A stretch of 64,000 bases of DNA from the NCBI RefSeq assembly GCF_001586275.1, contig NZ_CP014545.1, positions 1,514,501 through 1,578,500 on the forward strand, given 5' to 3'. Under the pieces are notes generated by a model. The model searched no databases and was not told where the DNA came from. It saw nothing but the letters and a program-made list of their open reading frames with translations. Made by a program: the position numbers and the translations under genes. The DNA is from Sphingorhabdus sp. M41 (GTDB taxonomy: Bacteria > Pseudomonadota > Alphaproteobacteria > Sphingomonadales > Sphingomonadaceae). This document shows positions 53,216 to 62,854 of the stretch, in pieces (positions within the stretch are counted from its first letter, which is position 1; every line of letters begins with the position of its first letter).

Positions 53216-53692
53216 TTAAAGCTGATCGAGCATATATTCCGCAGCACTGACCTTGAAATCACCCGGTGCTTCGACGTTCAGTTCTTCGACGACACCGTCA
53301 TTGACGATCATCGAGAAACGCTGGCCGCGCTGGCCCAGGCCAAAGCCGGAACCGTCCATGGTCAGGCCAACAGCCTGCGCAAATTCGCCATTGCCGTCAG
53401 CCAGCATGGTGACATCTTCCGAACCCGCAGCATCATTCCATGCGCCCATGACGAAGGCGTCATTGACAGCGGTGCAGGCAATCTCGTCAACGCCTTTGGC
53501 TTTGAGATCGGCCGCTTTCTCGACATAGCCGGGGAGATGCTTGGCCGAGCAAGTCGGTGTGAACGCGCCGGGAACGGAAAATAGCGCCACTTTCCTGCCG
53601 GCGAAATATTCGCTGGAGCTGATTTGCTGTGGGCCGTCTGCGGTCGCCTTGACCAGTTTCACTTCTGGAATCTTATCGCCTTTGTTGATCAT
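53216..53692 (-). CDS. Peroxiredoxin (Prx5-type, AhpC/TSA superfamily)
   Basis: A 158-aa thiol peroxidase. The peroxidatic Cys is in SVPGAFTPTCSAKHLPGYV (TPTC), and another Cys lies in DEIACTAVNDAFVMGAW. GLGQRGQRFSMIV is typical of the Prx5/BAS1-like group. The ATG at 53692 follows AAGGAGC; the upstream frame is not coding. It reduces peroxides with glutathione or glutaredoxin as donor (family knowledge). Confidence 0.92.
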   Translation of the reverse strand: MINKGDKIPEVKLVKATADGPQQISSSEYFAGRKVALFSVPGAFTPTCSAKHLPGYVEKAADLKAKGVDEIACTAVNDAFVMGAWNDAAGSEDVTMLADGNGEFAQAVGLTMDGSGFGLGQRGQRFSMIVNDGVVEELNVEAPGDFKVSAAEYMLDQL

Positions 53693-53836
53693 ATCATGCT
53701 CCTTATATAGTTTCGGGCTGTGAAGGCTTGCCTCTACAGTTGATAGTGGTGACAGGCGGATGAAATTGCAAGCTGGCAAAACAGCCAAGCATGAGACGGG
53801 CAAAATTTGCCATGGGCAGTTCATATTTGCATCGCT

Positions 53837-54409
53837 ATGCTGACTTTCATGCATGACCCCGTCTATTTCTCCGGACAATTTCTTCTGGCCACACCCGGCA
53901 TGGCCGATCCCCGATTTGCGCGATCCGTCGTGGCAATCTGCTCGCATGACGAAAACGGGGCGCTGGGTATCAATATCGGTGAGACGTTAGAAGGAATCCG
54001 CTTTCACGATATTCTCAAGCAGTTCGACATCGACACAACCAACGCACCGGACTGTGATGTCTTTCTCGGCGGCCCGATGGAAACGCAGCGCGGTTTCATC
54101 CTGCACAGCCTCGATATCAATATGTCGGATACGCTCCAGGTGGGTGACAGCTGGGGGCTCAGCAGTTCCCTCGATATGCTCAATTCCATTGCCCAGGGCC
54201 GCGGTCCGCAACGATGGACCATTGCACTCGGCTATTCCGGATGGGGCGAAGGACAGCTTGAAAGCGAATTGACGCAGAATGGCTGGACCATCGCCAAGGG
54301 AGAATCCGAGTGGCTGTATGAGAAGGAGTCCGGGGACAAGTGGCTGATGGCCTGGCAGGCTCTCGGCATAGATCCGACGAAGCTGTCCAGCGGCTTTGGA
54401 AGCGCCTGA
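53837..54409 (+). CDS. UPF0301 protein YqgE/AlgH
   Basis: A 190-aa member of the YqgE/AlgH family: VYFSGQFLLATPGMADPRFA, DENGALGINIGETLEG, FLGGPMETQRGFILHS and LGYSGWGEGQLESEL. Its biochemical role is unclear. The start is uncertain: MLTFMHDP at 53837 or MHDP at 53849. In other bacteria the gene often neighbours yqgF, here it does not. Confidence 0.9.
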   Translation: MLTFMHDPVYFSGQFLLATPGMADPRFARSVVAICSHDENGALGINIGETLEGIRFHDILKQFDIDTTNAPDCDVFLGGPMETQRGFILHSLDINMSDTLQVGDSWGLSSSLDMLNSIAQGRGPQRWTIALGYSGWGEGQLESELTQNGWTIAKGESEWLYEKESGDKWLMAWQALGIDPTKLSSGFGSA

Positions 54410-54454
54410 CCTTCTGAATGTTACGGCCTCCGCCGTGATAGGCTTACAAAATAC

Positions 54455-54480
54455 CAAATATAAAGACATCTTTATATTTG
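54455..54480. promoter_or_regulatory. Perfect palindrome upstream of ahcY, candidate SahR-type operator
   Basis: CAAATATAAAGA (54455-54466) and TCTTTATATTTG (54469-54480) are perfect 12-bp inverted arms around CA. AT-rich palindromes with ATAAAGA/TCTTTAT arms are the kind reported for the SAH-responsive ArsR-family regulator SahR at methionine-cycle genes. It lies about 90 bp before the ahcY start. Assignment to SahR is an inference. Confidence 0.55.
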
Positions 54481-54512
54481 CTTCTGACGCCGCAAGCCGT
54501 TATTGAAAACTC

Positions 54513-54540
54513 ATGTTGCCGCACCGGATTGCCCGTGCGG
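54513..54540 (+). other. GC-rich hairpin in the ahcY leader
   Basis: GCCGCAC and GTGCGGC are perfect 7-bp arms around CGGATTGCCC, followed by ATTTCGTTTTC. It stands between the palindrome and the ahcY ribosome site and could be a weak attenuator or a stability element. It does not match the SAH or SAM-II riboswitch consensus that I can recall. Confidence 0.4.
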
Positions 54541-54566
54541 CATTTCGTTTTCCAAGGAGACAAGAC

Positions 54567-55967
54567 GTGGCAGCCGCAACCCAAGATTATGTGATCAAGG
54601 ATATTTCCCTCGCCGATTTCGGTCGCAAAGAGATTGAAATAGCCGAAACCGAAATGCCGGGCCTGATGGCTCTGCGTGAAGAATTTGGCGCCGATAAGCC
54701 TTTGAAGGGTGCCCGGATCACCGGTTCCCTCCACATGACCATTCAGACCGCCGTGTTGATTGAAACCTTGCTCGATCTGGGCGCAGATGTTCGCTGGGCT
54801 TCGTGCAATATTTTCTCGACCCAGGATCACGCCGCAGCAGCGATCGCAGCCGGCGGTACCCCGGTTTTCGCAATCAAAGGCGAAACTCTCGAAGAATATT
54901 GGTCCTATGTTGAGCGTATCTTCGACTGGGGCGCCGACGAGACCTGCAACCTGATTCTCGACGATGGCGGCGATGCCACGATGTTCGCGCTTTGGGGCGC
55001 ACGGGTTGAAGCTGGCGAAGAATTGTTCAAGCCGGAAAACGAGGAAGAAGAAGTCTTCGTTGCAACCCTGACCCGCTTCCTGGCGGAACGTCCCGGCTAT
55101 CTGACCAAGACAGTTGCAGCGATCAAGGGCGTTTCGGAAGAAACCACCACCGGTGTTCACCGTCTTTATGAGCTGGCCAAAATCGGCAAGCTGCCTTTCC
55201 CGGCGATCAACGTCAACGACAGCGTTACCAAGTCCAAATTCGACAATCTCTATGGTTGCAAAGAGTCGCTGGTCGACGCGATCCGTCGCGCAACCGACGT
55301 CATGCTCGCCGGCAAGGTCGCAGCCGTCGCAGGCTTCGGCGATGTCGGCAAGGGCTCGGCCCAATCGCTCCGCAACGGCGGCGCGCGCGTGCTGGTAACC
55401 GAAATCGATCCGATCTGCGCGCTGCAGGCGGCGATGGAAGGCTTTGAAGTCGTGACCATGGACGAAGCCACGAAGCGGGCTGACATTTTCGTCACCACGA
55501 CCGGTAACAAGGACGTCATCACCGTCGATCACATGCGCGCCATGAAGGATCGTGCGATTGTCTGTAACATCGGTCACTTCGACAGCGAAATCCAGATCAG
55601 CGCTCTGAAGAACATGCAATGGACCGAAATCAAGCCGCAGGTTGATGAAGTGAAATTCCCGGATGGCAAGAAGCTGATCATTCTGGCCCAGGGCCGTCTG
55701 GTGAACCTCGGCTGCGCAACCGGTCACCCCAGCTTCGTCATGTCTGCAAGCTTCACCAACCAGGTGCTGGCGCAGATCGAATTGTGGTTGCGTCCGGAAC
55801 AATATGAAAATGATGTCTATGTTTTGCCGAAGCATCTCGACGAAAAAGTCGCCGAACTGCATCTCGCGAAACTGGGCGTGAAACTGGACAAGCTGAGCCA
55901 GGACCAGGCCGATTATATCGGCGTTCCGGTCGAAGGCCCGTTCAAGCCGGATCATTATCGCTACTAG
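54567..55967 (+). CDS. ahcY: Adenosylhomocysteinase (S-adenosylhomocysteine hydrolase)
   Basis: A 466-aa NAD enzyme that splits SAH to adenosine and homocysteine. Key parts are [53 protein letters not shown], the NAD loop [19 protein letters not shown] and the C-terminal DHYRY. The GTG at 54567 after CAAGGAGACAAGAC is taken as start. The insert [19 protein letters not shown] is typical of the long bacterial/plant-type enzyme. A strong terminator follows. Confidence 0.96.
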   Translation: MAAATQDYVIKDISLADFGRKEIEIAETEMPGLMALREEFGADKPLKGARITGSLHMTIQTAVLIETLLDLGADVRWASCNIFSTQDHAAAAIAAGGTPVFAIKGETLEEYWSYVERIFDWGADETCNLILDDGGDATMFALWGARVEAGEELFKPENEEEEVFVATLTRFLAERPGYLTKTVAAIKGVSEETTTGVHRLYELAKIGKLPFPAINVNDSVTKSKFDNLYGCKESLVDAIRRATDVMLAGKVAAVAGFGDVGKGSAQSLRNGGARVLVTEIDPICALQAAMEGFEVVTMDEATKRADIFVTTTGNKDVITVDHMRAMKDRAIVCNIGHFDSEIQISALKNMQWTEIKPQVDEVKFPDGKKLIILAQGRLVNLGCATGHPSFVMSASFTNQVLAQIELWLRPEQYENDVYVLPKHLDEKVAELHLAKLGVKLDKLSQDQADYIGVPVEGPFKPDHYRY

Positions 55968-55987
55968 GCGACAAATATTCTAAAACA

Positions 55988-56027
55988 AAAAAGCCGGGCA
56001 GTGCGCAATGCATTGCCCGGCTTTTTA
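55988..56027. terminator. Bidirectional terminator between ahcY and slt
   Basis: AAAAAGCCGGGCA and TGCCCGGCTTTTT flank a 13-base centre, giving T-runs on both strands for the convergent ahcY and slt genes. Confidence 0.88.
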
Positions 56028-56043
56028 ATGTTTGGCGCTGATA

Positions 56044-57786
56044 TCAGCGGGAAGTGAACTGGGTCTTGCGGCCATCCGGATTGCCCGGAAATTGTGGCCA
56101 GTGATTTTGCGACAATGCTCGGGCGCTGACCGACTGGATCCCGGCCTGCTTCTCGTACATCCAGTAGTTGCGCAGGATGATCGAGACATAGCCGCGGGTC
56201 TCGACATAGGGAATGCTTTCCATGAACAGCAGCGGGTCGTCATTGTCCCGTATTTCCGTGTTCCAGCGCTGCACCGCGCCGGGGCCAGCATTATAGGCCG
56301 CAGCAATTTTCGGCAGTTTGCCGCCGGTAATCGACGATTTTCCGAGATATTCAAGATAGGACTGGCCATATTCCAGATTGGTCGATGGCCGGTAGAGATC
56401 GGATTCGGCGAAATTCAGGCCGTTGGCTCTGGCGATATCGCCAGCAGTTCCGGGCCGCACCTGCATCAATCCGATGGCATTTGCCGGGCTAACGACCTGG
56501 CTGCGAAATGCGGATTCCTGCAATGTATGCGCATAGATAAGAGCGGGGTCGACGCGCCAGCCACCGTCCGGTTTCCATTTTGGCGCAGGGAATCGGGCCT
56601 GGACATCGGGCGCCATGCCGCGCGGGGCATTATGGGCCAGCCACAGCTGGGTTCGCGGCAGATCAAGCTCGCGGGCCAATTTGATCAGGGCAGGGTGATC
56701 GCTGCCGTCTCCGATGGTCGCCTGATGCCGAAGCACTTCATCGGCCAATTGCTCTTCACCGATTTCCACCAGCGCGATCGCAGCGCGGACATTTTCATGG
56801 CGCTCGAGTGCCCGCCAGTCCGATTTCTCGAATGTTTCAGATTGCTTCGATTTGTCCGCGGCCATGCCCAGGGTCTGCGCGGCTAGCATGCCGTAAAAAC
56901 TGTCGTCGAGGCGCGCTGCCGCCTGCAATTTGCCCTGTACTTTTTCAGGCTGACCACATTTCAGATCAGACCGCGCGCTCCAGTAGAAGCCGGCAGCCTG
57001 GAGATCGACGTTGGCGGCCGACCGTCCGACTTTCTCAAAAGCGCTACTGGCCGTGCGGCAATCGTTCAGCCGCCAAGCCGACAGTCCTGCGACCCAGTTG
57101 GCATGACCGACCCATTCGCCGGAGCCATTTTGAGCCTGGCGGGCCAGGCGCAGGGCCGACGCGTCGTCATTCTCGATATAATAAGACCAGGCTACCCGCT
57201 GCTCGAGTTCGGTCCGCCCTTCCGAAGACATGTTCATCATGCTGGCGCTGAGCAATTCCTCTGCGCCTCTCGGATTGTCATTCTTGATATAATCAATGAT
57301 CTGCCCGCGCACGCTGTTCGCTGTGCTGTCCGAATCCACATCCTTCGGTTTTGACCGAATTGGGGAGCCGGGCACCCACGACAAATTGCGCCGCTGTGGC
57401 AGATTCGGCAGCAATTGAGCGCCACGCTTCTGGGCCAGGCGACCCAATTGAGCGGCTTGCGGTATTTGTGGTGCTTCATTGACCAGGGTCAGCAGCGGTC
57501 CGAGTTCAGCCCGCGGACTATTGGCCGCAAGAAAATATTCCGCTTGCGCGATCGATTTCAGCGGCCCCGTCGGAGCCGTGTCCATCAGGTTTTTCGCAAC
57601 ATCCCAGTGATTGGCGCTCATTGCCGAGAATAGCGCCCGATAATGGTCGGATTGCTGCTGCTTCAGCTGCGACGGGACATATTTCGCGATCGAAGCGCTA
57701 TTGTAGAGTATCGCTCCATCATCCGCGAGGGCAGGTGTCGCGACGAGAGCAAATAGCGAAGCAGTCAGTGCAAATTTCAGTTTCAC
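56044..57786 (-). CDS. slt: Soluble lytic murein transglycosylase (SLT family)
   Basis: A 580-aa exported GH23 enzyme. Signal peptide KLKFALTASLFALVATPALA; a long alpha-helical doughnut region; then the SLT domain from about 440: LIYAHTLQESAFRSQVVSPA (catalytic Glu), AIGLMQVRPGTA and AAYNAGPGAVQRW. It cleaves glycan strands to 1,6-anhydro products. The GTG at 57786 overlaps the stop of the upstream glycosylase-like gene (GTGA), so they are coupled. Confidence 0.93.
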   Translation of the reverse strand: MKLKFALTASLFALVATPALADDGAILYNSASIAKYVPSQLKQQQSDHYRALFSAMSANHWDVAKNLMDTAPTGPLKSIAQAEYFLAANSPRAELGPLLTLVNEAPQIPQAAQLGRLAQKRGAQLLPNLPQRRNLSWVPGSPIRSKPKDVDSDSTANSVRGQIIDYIKNDNPRGAEELLSASMMNMSSEGRTELEQRVAWSYYIENDDASALRLARQAQNGSGEWVGHANWVAGLSAWRLNDCRTASSAFEKVGRSAANVDLQAAGFYWSARSDLKCGQPEKVQGKLQAAARLDDSFYGMLAAQTLGMAADKSKQSETFEKSDWRALERHENVRAAIALVEIGEEQLADEVLRHQATIGDGSDHPALIKLARELDLPRTQLWLAHNAPRGMAPDVQARFPAPKWKPDGGWRVDPALIYAHTLQESAFRSQVVSPANAIGLMQVRPGTAGDIARANGLNFAESDLYRPSTNLEYGQSYLEYLGKSSITGGKLPKIAAAYNAGPGAVQRWNTEIRDNDDPLLFMESIPYVETRGYVSIILRNYWMYEKQAGIQSVSARALSQNHWPQFPGNPDGRKTQFTSR

Positions 57787-58559
57787 GAGGCAGAAATCCT
57801 TGTCAGCATTTGCAGATCTTTCCAAGCTTCGGCCTTGAATAATGGCCGCTCGATCAGGATCCGCGGGTGAAATGTTACGATCGCCTCTGTTTTTGATGAA
57901 TTATGGTTAATAAATTGCTTATTTTTGCGGGCCGTCAGCAGGTCTTCCCCGAATATGATCTTCGCAGCGAGATCGCCGAAGAAGATTACCCGCTTCGGAC
58001 GGACCAGATCTATGTGGTGCAGGAGCCGGGCTTTCAACGCCGGCCAGTGCTGGTCGTCAATTCTGCCATCCACGGGAACGGACAGGGCGATGTTTGCCAG
58101 ATAGGATTGGTGCGAATCGCATCCGATTGCCGACAACATCCTGTCGAGCAACTTCTGGTTGCCCGGATTGAACAGCTGGACTTCGCCATTGCGATTTTTT
58201 TCGGGCAGCGCGGAAATAACCATGACCTCTGGTTCCAAAATGCCTCTTGGCAACACTCGATGCTTGGACCAGCTTGCTTCGATCAAGCTGTTGCTATCAG
58301 CCAGCCAGTCGAGAAAATCCGGATAATTGGCCGGCAGGGGTTCCTCCCGTGCCGGCGTTTTCAATGCCTCCTGCACCCGTTCCGTAACGGCCACCTTAGG
58401 TGTGACATCTTTCCGCGGAGCAGGCGCTTCGACCGCCAGTAGCGCTGCTGGTTGATCAGCATAATCCAGTTCGACACCGGCAAGAGACCACCAGTCTTGC
58501 AGGCTGTGGATCATCGACTCCGGGGTCGAATTTGTCGTTGGTGAGGAGATTAAATTCAT
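57783..58559 (-). CDS. Uracil-DNA glycosylase-like protein without Fe-S cysteines
   Basis: A 258-aa protein. The region from about 110 has the UDG superfamily fold of family 4/5: VMVISALPEKNRNGEVQLFN, NPGNQKLLDRMLSAIG, VIFFGDLAAKIIFG and the C-terminal motif VTFHPRILIERPLFKAEAWK, DLQML. Family 4 enzymes bind a 4Fe-4S cluster with four cysteines, but only one cysteine is seen here, in IGCDSH. The N-terminal 100 residues are Pro/Ala-rich. Activity is uncertain. It is first gene upstream of slt and divergent from the ETF-QO gene. Confidence 0.75.
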   Translation of the reverse strand: MNLISSPTTNSTPESMIHSLQDWWSLAGVELDYADQPAALLAVEAPAPRKDVTPKVAVTERVQEALKTPAREEPLPANYPDFLDWLADSNSLIEASWSKHRVLPRGILEPEVMVISALPEKNRNGEVQLFNPGNQKLLDRMLSAIGCDSHQSYLANIALSVPVDGRIDDQHWPALKARLLHHIDLVRPKRVIFFGDLAAKIIFGEDLLTARKNKQFINHNSSKTEAIVTFHPRILIERPLFKAEAWKDLQMLTRISAS

Positions 58560-58687
58560 TCATGCATAGAGTCATGAGTTGACGAATAGGTCAATTGGCG
58601 GGAAAGCAGGTTTCTGCCCAGCGGGTTGCGGTTTACGACAGACCGAATGTACAAGAGAATAAAAGCAAGAATTGTAGGAAAAACGAC

Positions 58688-60343
58688 ATGAGCGAACGAG
58701 AGTCAATGCCTTATGACCTGGTGATAGTCGGGGGTGGTCCCGCAGGTCTCAGCGCAGCTATAAAATTCAAGCAACTCGCTGATGAAGCGGGCAAGGACCT
58801 CTCGGTCTGTATCCTGGAAAAAGGCTCCGAAATCGGTGCCCATATTCTGTCCGGTGCAGTCATTGATCCCAAGGGTCTGGATGAACTTTTCCCGGCGTGG
58901 CGGGACGAGGATTGTCCTTTGGCAAATACGCCAGTGACCGAGAATCATCACTGGATCTTGACCAAGAAGAAGAAGTTTTCGATTCCTCATTTCATTACAC
59001 CTTCGTTCATGCACAACAAGGGAACCTATACCGGTTCGCTTGGCAATCTGTGCCGCTGGCTTGGTGAGCGGGCAGAGTATATGGGCATCGAGATATTCCC
59101 GGGCTTTGCCGCTGCGGAAATCCTGTACAATGAAGATGGATCGGTAAAAGGCGTCGCGACCGGTGACATGGGCGTTGCCCGCGATGGCAGCCACAAGCCG
59201 GACTATCAGCCCGGCCTCGAGCTGCACGCCAAATATACCTTTTTCGCCGAAGGCGCACGAGGCCACCTCACCAAGATCCTGAAGAACCAGTTTGCACTTG
59301 ATGCTGAGAGCCAGCCGCAAATCTATGGCCTCGGGGTCAAGGAATTGTGGGATATTGATCCGGCCAAGCACAAGCCGGGCCGCGTTATTCACTCTCAGGG
59401 CTGGCCGCTGAGCGAAGGCGCGAATGGTGGTGGTTTCATATACCATCAGGCCGATAATCAGGTCGCACTCGGATTTGTGACCTGGTTGAACTATGAAAAT
59501 CCCTATCTCTCGCCATTTGAAGAAATGCAGCGGTGGAAGCAACATCCGGAAGTTCGCAAGATCCTCGAAGGTGGCAAGCGCGTTTCCTATGGCGCGCGGG
59601 CGATCAATGACGGTGGTTTCCAGGCTGTTCCGAAATTATATTTCCCTGGTGGCGCCCTGATCGGCTGTTCTGCCGGCTTCGTGAATGTGCCGCGGATCAA
59701 GGGCACGCATACTGCGATGAAAACCGGCATGATGGCGGCTGAGGCTGCCTATGAAGCGATCGTCGCGGAGCGTGCAAATGACGAGCTCACTGCTTACGGA
59801 ACCGCTTATGAGAACAGCTGGGTCCGCGAAGAATTGCGCGTTGTCCGCAACGTCCTGCCAGCAGTTGAGAAATATGGGGATTTCCTGGGTACCATATTGT
59901 CCGGAATTACGATGTGGGCAGAGCATCTCAAGATCAAAATGCCGTTCACGATGAAACTGCATCCAGACTGGTCGCGCCTGAGACGGGCCGAACATTGCGT
60001 GAAGATCGAATATCCGAAACCGGATGGCGTCATCAGCTTTGATCGCCTGTCATCGGTTTTCCTGTCGAACACCAACCATGAAGAAGACCAGCCGGTACAT
60101 TTGCAGTTGAAAGACCCCAATATTCCGGTCGATGTCAATCTGCCGGTCTTCGCCGGTCCCTCGGCCCGCTATTGTCCAGCGGGTGTTTACGAATTTGTCG
60201 AAGACGAGGCTGGCAATCCGAAATTCCAGATCAACGCGCAAAATTGCGTGCATTGCAAAACCTGTGATATCAAGGACCCGTCCCAGAATATCAATTGGGT
60301 CGTGCCGGAAGGTGGCGGAGGTCCAAATTATCCGAATATGTAA
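58688..60343 (+). CDS. Electron transfer flavoprotein-ubiquinone oxidoreductase
   Basis: A 551-aa membrane-associated flavoprotein that passes electrons from ETF to ubiquinone. FAD-binding YDLVIVGGGPAGLSAAIKF at the N-terminus; the 4Fe-4S cluster cysteines are in RYCPAGVYEF and NAQNCVHCKTCDIKDPSQNI near the C-terminus, with TNHEEDQPVHLQLKD before them. ATG 58688 (MSERESMPYDLV) is preferred; earlier in-frame codons are TTG-type. Its 3' end overlaps the next gene by about 30 bp. Confidence 0.95.
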   Translation: MSERESMPYDLVIVGGGPAGLSAAIKFKQLADEAGKDLSVCILEKGSEIGAHILSGAVIDPKGLDELFPAWRDEDCPLANTPVTENHHWILTKKKKFSIPHFITPSFMHNKGTYTGSLGNLCRWLGERAEYMGIEIFPGFAAAEILYNEDGSVKGVATGDMGVARDGSHKPDYQPGLELHAKYTFFAEGARGHLTKILKNQFALDAESQPQIYGLGVKELWDIDPAKHKPGRVIHSQGWPLSEGANGGGFIYHQADNQVALGFVTWLNYENPYLSPFEEMQRWKQHPEVRKILEGGKRVSYGARAINDGGFQAVPKLYFPGGALIGCSAGFVNVPRIKGTHTAMKTGMMAAEAAYEAIVAERANDELTAYGTAYENSWVREELRVVRNVLPAVEKYGDFLGTILSGITMWAEHLKIKMPFTMKLHPDWSRLRRAEHCVKIEYPKPDGVISFDRLSSVFLSNTNHEEDQPVHLQLKDPNIPVDVNLPVFAGPSARYCPAGVYEFVEDEAGNPKFQINAQNCVHCKTCDIKDPSQNINWVVPEGGGGPNYPNM

Positions 60344-62000
60344 CCTCGGTTTAAGCGCGCTGCTTGTCGCAGGGCTGGCCGTATCTCCGGCTCTGGCCAG
60401 CCGCGGCGACAGTGCCTCAGCCTTGAATCGCTTCGTAGCGGCACGGCTCGCCGAATCGTCCAATGAATTGCAGGTCGCTGCCGCGATCTACGCCGAAGGC
60501 CTGAAAGAGCAGCCGGACAATGAACTGCTGGCCGGGAGAGCCTATATCAGTGCCATTGAAGTCGGTGATTTCGGTCTGGCGTTGAAAGCCGCCCAGGCCA
60601 TGCAGTTGCGCGGCAAGGCGAACCCGGAAATGCCGCTATTGTCCTACGCGGACGCCTTTGCCTTGCGCGACTGGAGCGGAGCCGGTCTGGCGATTATAGA
60701 GCTTGAAGCGCTCAGGAATTTTTCTTTTCTGACACCGATTCTCGAAGCTTGGATGGAAAGCGCAAAAGGGGCTGATTCGACGGCTACGCTCTCGCGGATA
60801 ATGGCAAATGAAACCGCCAAATATTATCTGGAAGAACAGCTCATATTGAGCAAGCTGGCGAGCCGTGAAGAAAGCGAGGCGATCGCTCTGCTTGCCGGAC
60901 TGGTCGAACGCAACGAAGCCCGCATGGCGCCGCTGCGTGTTATCGCGGCGCAGCATTTCTGGGCGAAGAACGATGCGAAAACGGCAAAGGAAATTTTGAA
61001 ATTCCAGTCGTCCGGACCCGAGCAAATTTTGCTGCGACTCATTGAGAGCGGCCAGAGGAAGGGCGTTGCGCAAAAAGTGACTCCAACCATCGGGCTGGCG
61101 TTTCTTTTTCAAAGACTCTCCAGCGATCTGAGAGAGCAGCAGGCCGACTTCCTGTCTCAGGTGATGGCGCAGGCCGGCGCAAGGGTCGCGGGCAAATCGG
61201 ACTACGCAAGCCTGACGACTGGCCGAGCATATGCTGCCTCGGAAAACCACGACCTTGCAGCCGCTGAATTTGCGCGAATTCCGGTCGGGAGCCCCTATTT
61301 TCTGGTTGCACTGAGCTCGCACATTTCCAGTCTCGTTTCCAATGAACAATATGATCAGGCCATCGCGCGGCTCGATATCGCCCTTGAACATAATCCGGAT
61401 GCACCGGAATTGCACATTTTGAAGGGCCAGTCCCTCCAGGCCCAGGGCGAAAACGGATCTGCCGTCAGTTCTTTTGAAGCTGCGATCGTGCTGGCTGAAA
61501 AGCTCGATCGCCCTGATGCGTTGCTGGCCAATTACTGGCTTGCCTTGGGCGGTGCCCAGGAGCAGGCCGGGCTCTGGCCGGCAGGTCTGAAGTCTTTGCA
61601 AAAGGCCAATGAATTGCAGCCAAACTCACCATCCATTCTCAATTATCTGGGTTATGCCCAGCTTGAGCGGCGCGAGAATCAGGCAGAAGCCGTCGCAGCA
61701 ATCAAGCAAGCGCATGAGCTGCGCTCAGACTCACCTGCGATCACCGATTCGCTCGGATGGGCCTATTTCATTACCGGCGAGCATGACCGTGCCATAATCT
61801 ATCTGGAAAGCGCACTCGACGCCCAGCCACAGGATCCCACGATTAACGAACATCTTGGCGACGCTTATTGGGCCGTAGGCCGTCTCTATGAAGCGCGTTA
61901 CGCATGGAAATCGGCAAAATTATTTGCGGAGGGAGATGATGTGCAACGCCTTTCCAGCAAGATCGACCTGGGTCTCCGGCCCGATCTCATATCGCCCTGA
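60312..62000 (+). CDS. Exported TPR-repeat protein
   Basis: About 560 aa. A signal peptide is seen as RICNLGLSALLVAGLAVSPA with cleavage after ALA, then TPR-like helices throughout. The best repeats are near the C-terminus (SPSILNYLGYAQLERRENQA; SPAITDSLGWAYFITGEHDR; PTINEHLGDAYWAVGRLYEA). The start is uncertain: the only usual codon near the signal peptide is GTG 60312, inside the ETF-QO gene. It precedes ispE with a one-base overlap. Probably a periplasmic scaffold; partners unknown. Confidence 0.82.
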   Translation: MAEVQIIRICNLGLSALLVAGLAVSPALASRGDSASALNRFVAARLAESSNELQVAAAIYAEGLKEQPDNELLAGRAYISAIEVGDFGLALKAAQAMQLRGKANPEMPLLSYADAFALRDWSGAGLAIIELEALRNFSFLTPILEAWMESAKGADSTATLSRIMANETAKYYLEEQLILSKLASREESEAIALLAGLVERNEARMAPLRVIAAQHFWAKNDAKTAKEILKFQSSGPEQILLRLIESGQRKGVAQKVTPTIGLAFLFQRLSSDLREQQADFLSQVMAQAGARVAGKSDYASLTTGRAYAASENHDLAAAEFARIPVGSPYFLVALSSHISSLVSNEQYDQAIARLDIALEHNPDAPELHILKGQSLQAQGENGSAVSSFEAAIVLAEKLDRPDALLANYWLALGGAQEQAGLWPAGLKSLQKANELQPNSPSILNYLGYAQLERRENQAEAVAAIKQAHELRSDSPAITDSLGWAYFITGEHDRAIIYLESALDAQPQDPTINEHLGDAYWAVGRLYEARYAWKSAKLFAEGDDVQRLSSKIDLGLRPDLISP

Positions 62001-62854
62001 TGTCTGATCCAGATTTCGGCGAGACCGACAGTGAAACGGCTTTTGCAAAAATAAATCTGGCCCTTCATGTCCGCAAGCGACTTGCAAATGGCTATCATGA
62101 GCTTGAAACGATATTCGCCTTTCTCGATGCCGGCGATCTGATTTCGGTGCAGCCCGGTGACGGCGTTGCGCTGGAAATCAGCGGTCCTTTTGCACATGGG
62201 CTGAGCACGAGCGACAATCTGATCATGCAGGCGGCCAAACGGCTCGCAGAATTGTCAGACGTAAAACAGGGCGCACGCCTCCATCTCGACAAGCGGCTCC
62301 CGGTCGCATCGGGGATCGGCGGCGGCTCGGCTGATGCCGCGGCAACACTGCGTCTGCTCAACCGTTTCTGGGGGCTGGATCATTCGCTCGCCGAGCTAGC
62401 GGATATCGCAAAGCCGCTGGGGGCGGATGTCCCCGCCTGTGTGGCCAGCAACACCTGCCGCGGCACCGGTATCGGTCAGGACCTCGCCGCGATTCCAGAT
62501 GATGATTTGCTGGGCCGCGCTGCACTTCTGATCAATCCGCTAATTCCGGTATCGACAGCGGACATATTCGCCGCCTGGGATGGTGTCGATCGCGGTCCGC
62601 TGGAGAATAGCCCGGTCATCACAGCCGCCCGGAACGGAAGAAACGACCTTCAGAAACCCGCCGTTGCCCTGGTCCCGATATTGACAGATCTGCTGCAACT
62701 GCTGGAAAATTGCCAGCCGATCATTGCCCGTATGTCCGGGTCCGGCGCGACATGTTTCGCGCTGTTTGAAACGATGGCAGAAGCCGAAAAAGCTGAACGC
62801 AACTGTCGGCAGGCAATGGAAAATGTGTGGACGATGACTGGGAAAATTAGATGA
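62000..62854 (+). CDS. ispE: 4-diphosphocytidyl-2-C-methyl-D-erythritol kinase IspE
   Basis: A 284-aa GHMP kinase of the MEP isoprenoid pathway. AFAKINLALHVRKRLANGYH at the N-terminus; the ATP loop LPVASGIGGGSADAAATLRL; and MSGSGATCFALFE in motif III. The start overlaps the stop of the TPR gene (TGATG) and the stop overlaps the next gene (ATGA). Confidence 0.95.
   Translation: MSDPDFGETDSETAFAKINLALHVRKRLANGYHELETIFAFLDAGDLISVQPGDGVALEISGPFAHGLSTSDNLIMQAAKRLAELSDVKQGARLHLDKRLPVASGIGGGSADAAATLRLLNRFWGLDHSLAELADIAKPLGADVPACVASNTCRGTGIGQDLAAIPDDDLLGRAALLINPLIPVSTADIFAAWDGVDRGPLENSPVITAARNGRNDLQKPAVALVPILTDLLQLLENCQPIIARMSGSGATCFALFETMAEAEKAERNCRQAMENVWTMTGKIR

Noticed and set aside
54410-54566. 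SAH or SAM riboswitch upstream of ahcY
   Set aside because: Only a simple hairpin and a DNA-type palindrome are visible; I cannot form the multi-helix pseudoknot core of known classes.
54444-55955. 503-codon open frame antisense to ahcY
   Set aside because: It lies entirely opposite a strongly conserved gene, and its sequence is a typical reverse-strand shadow. No family features.
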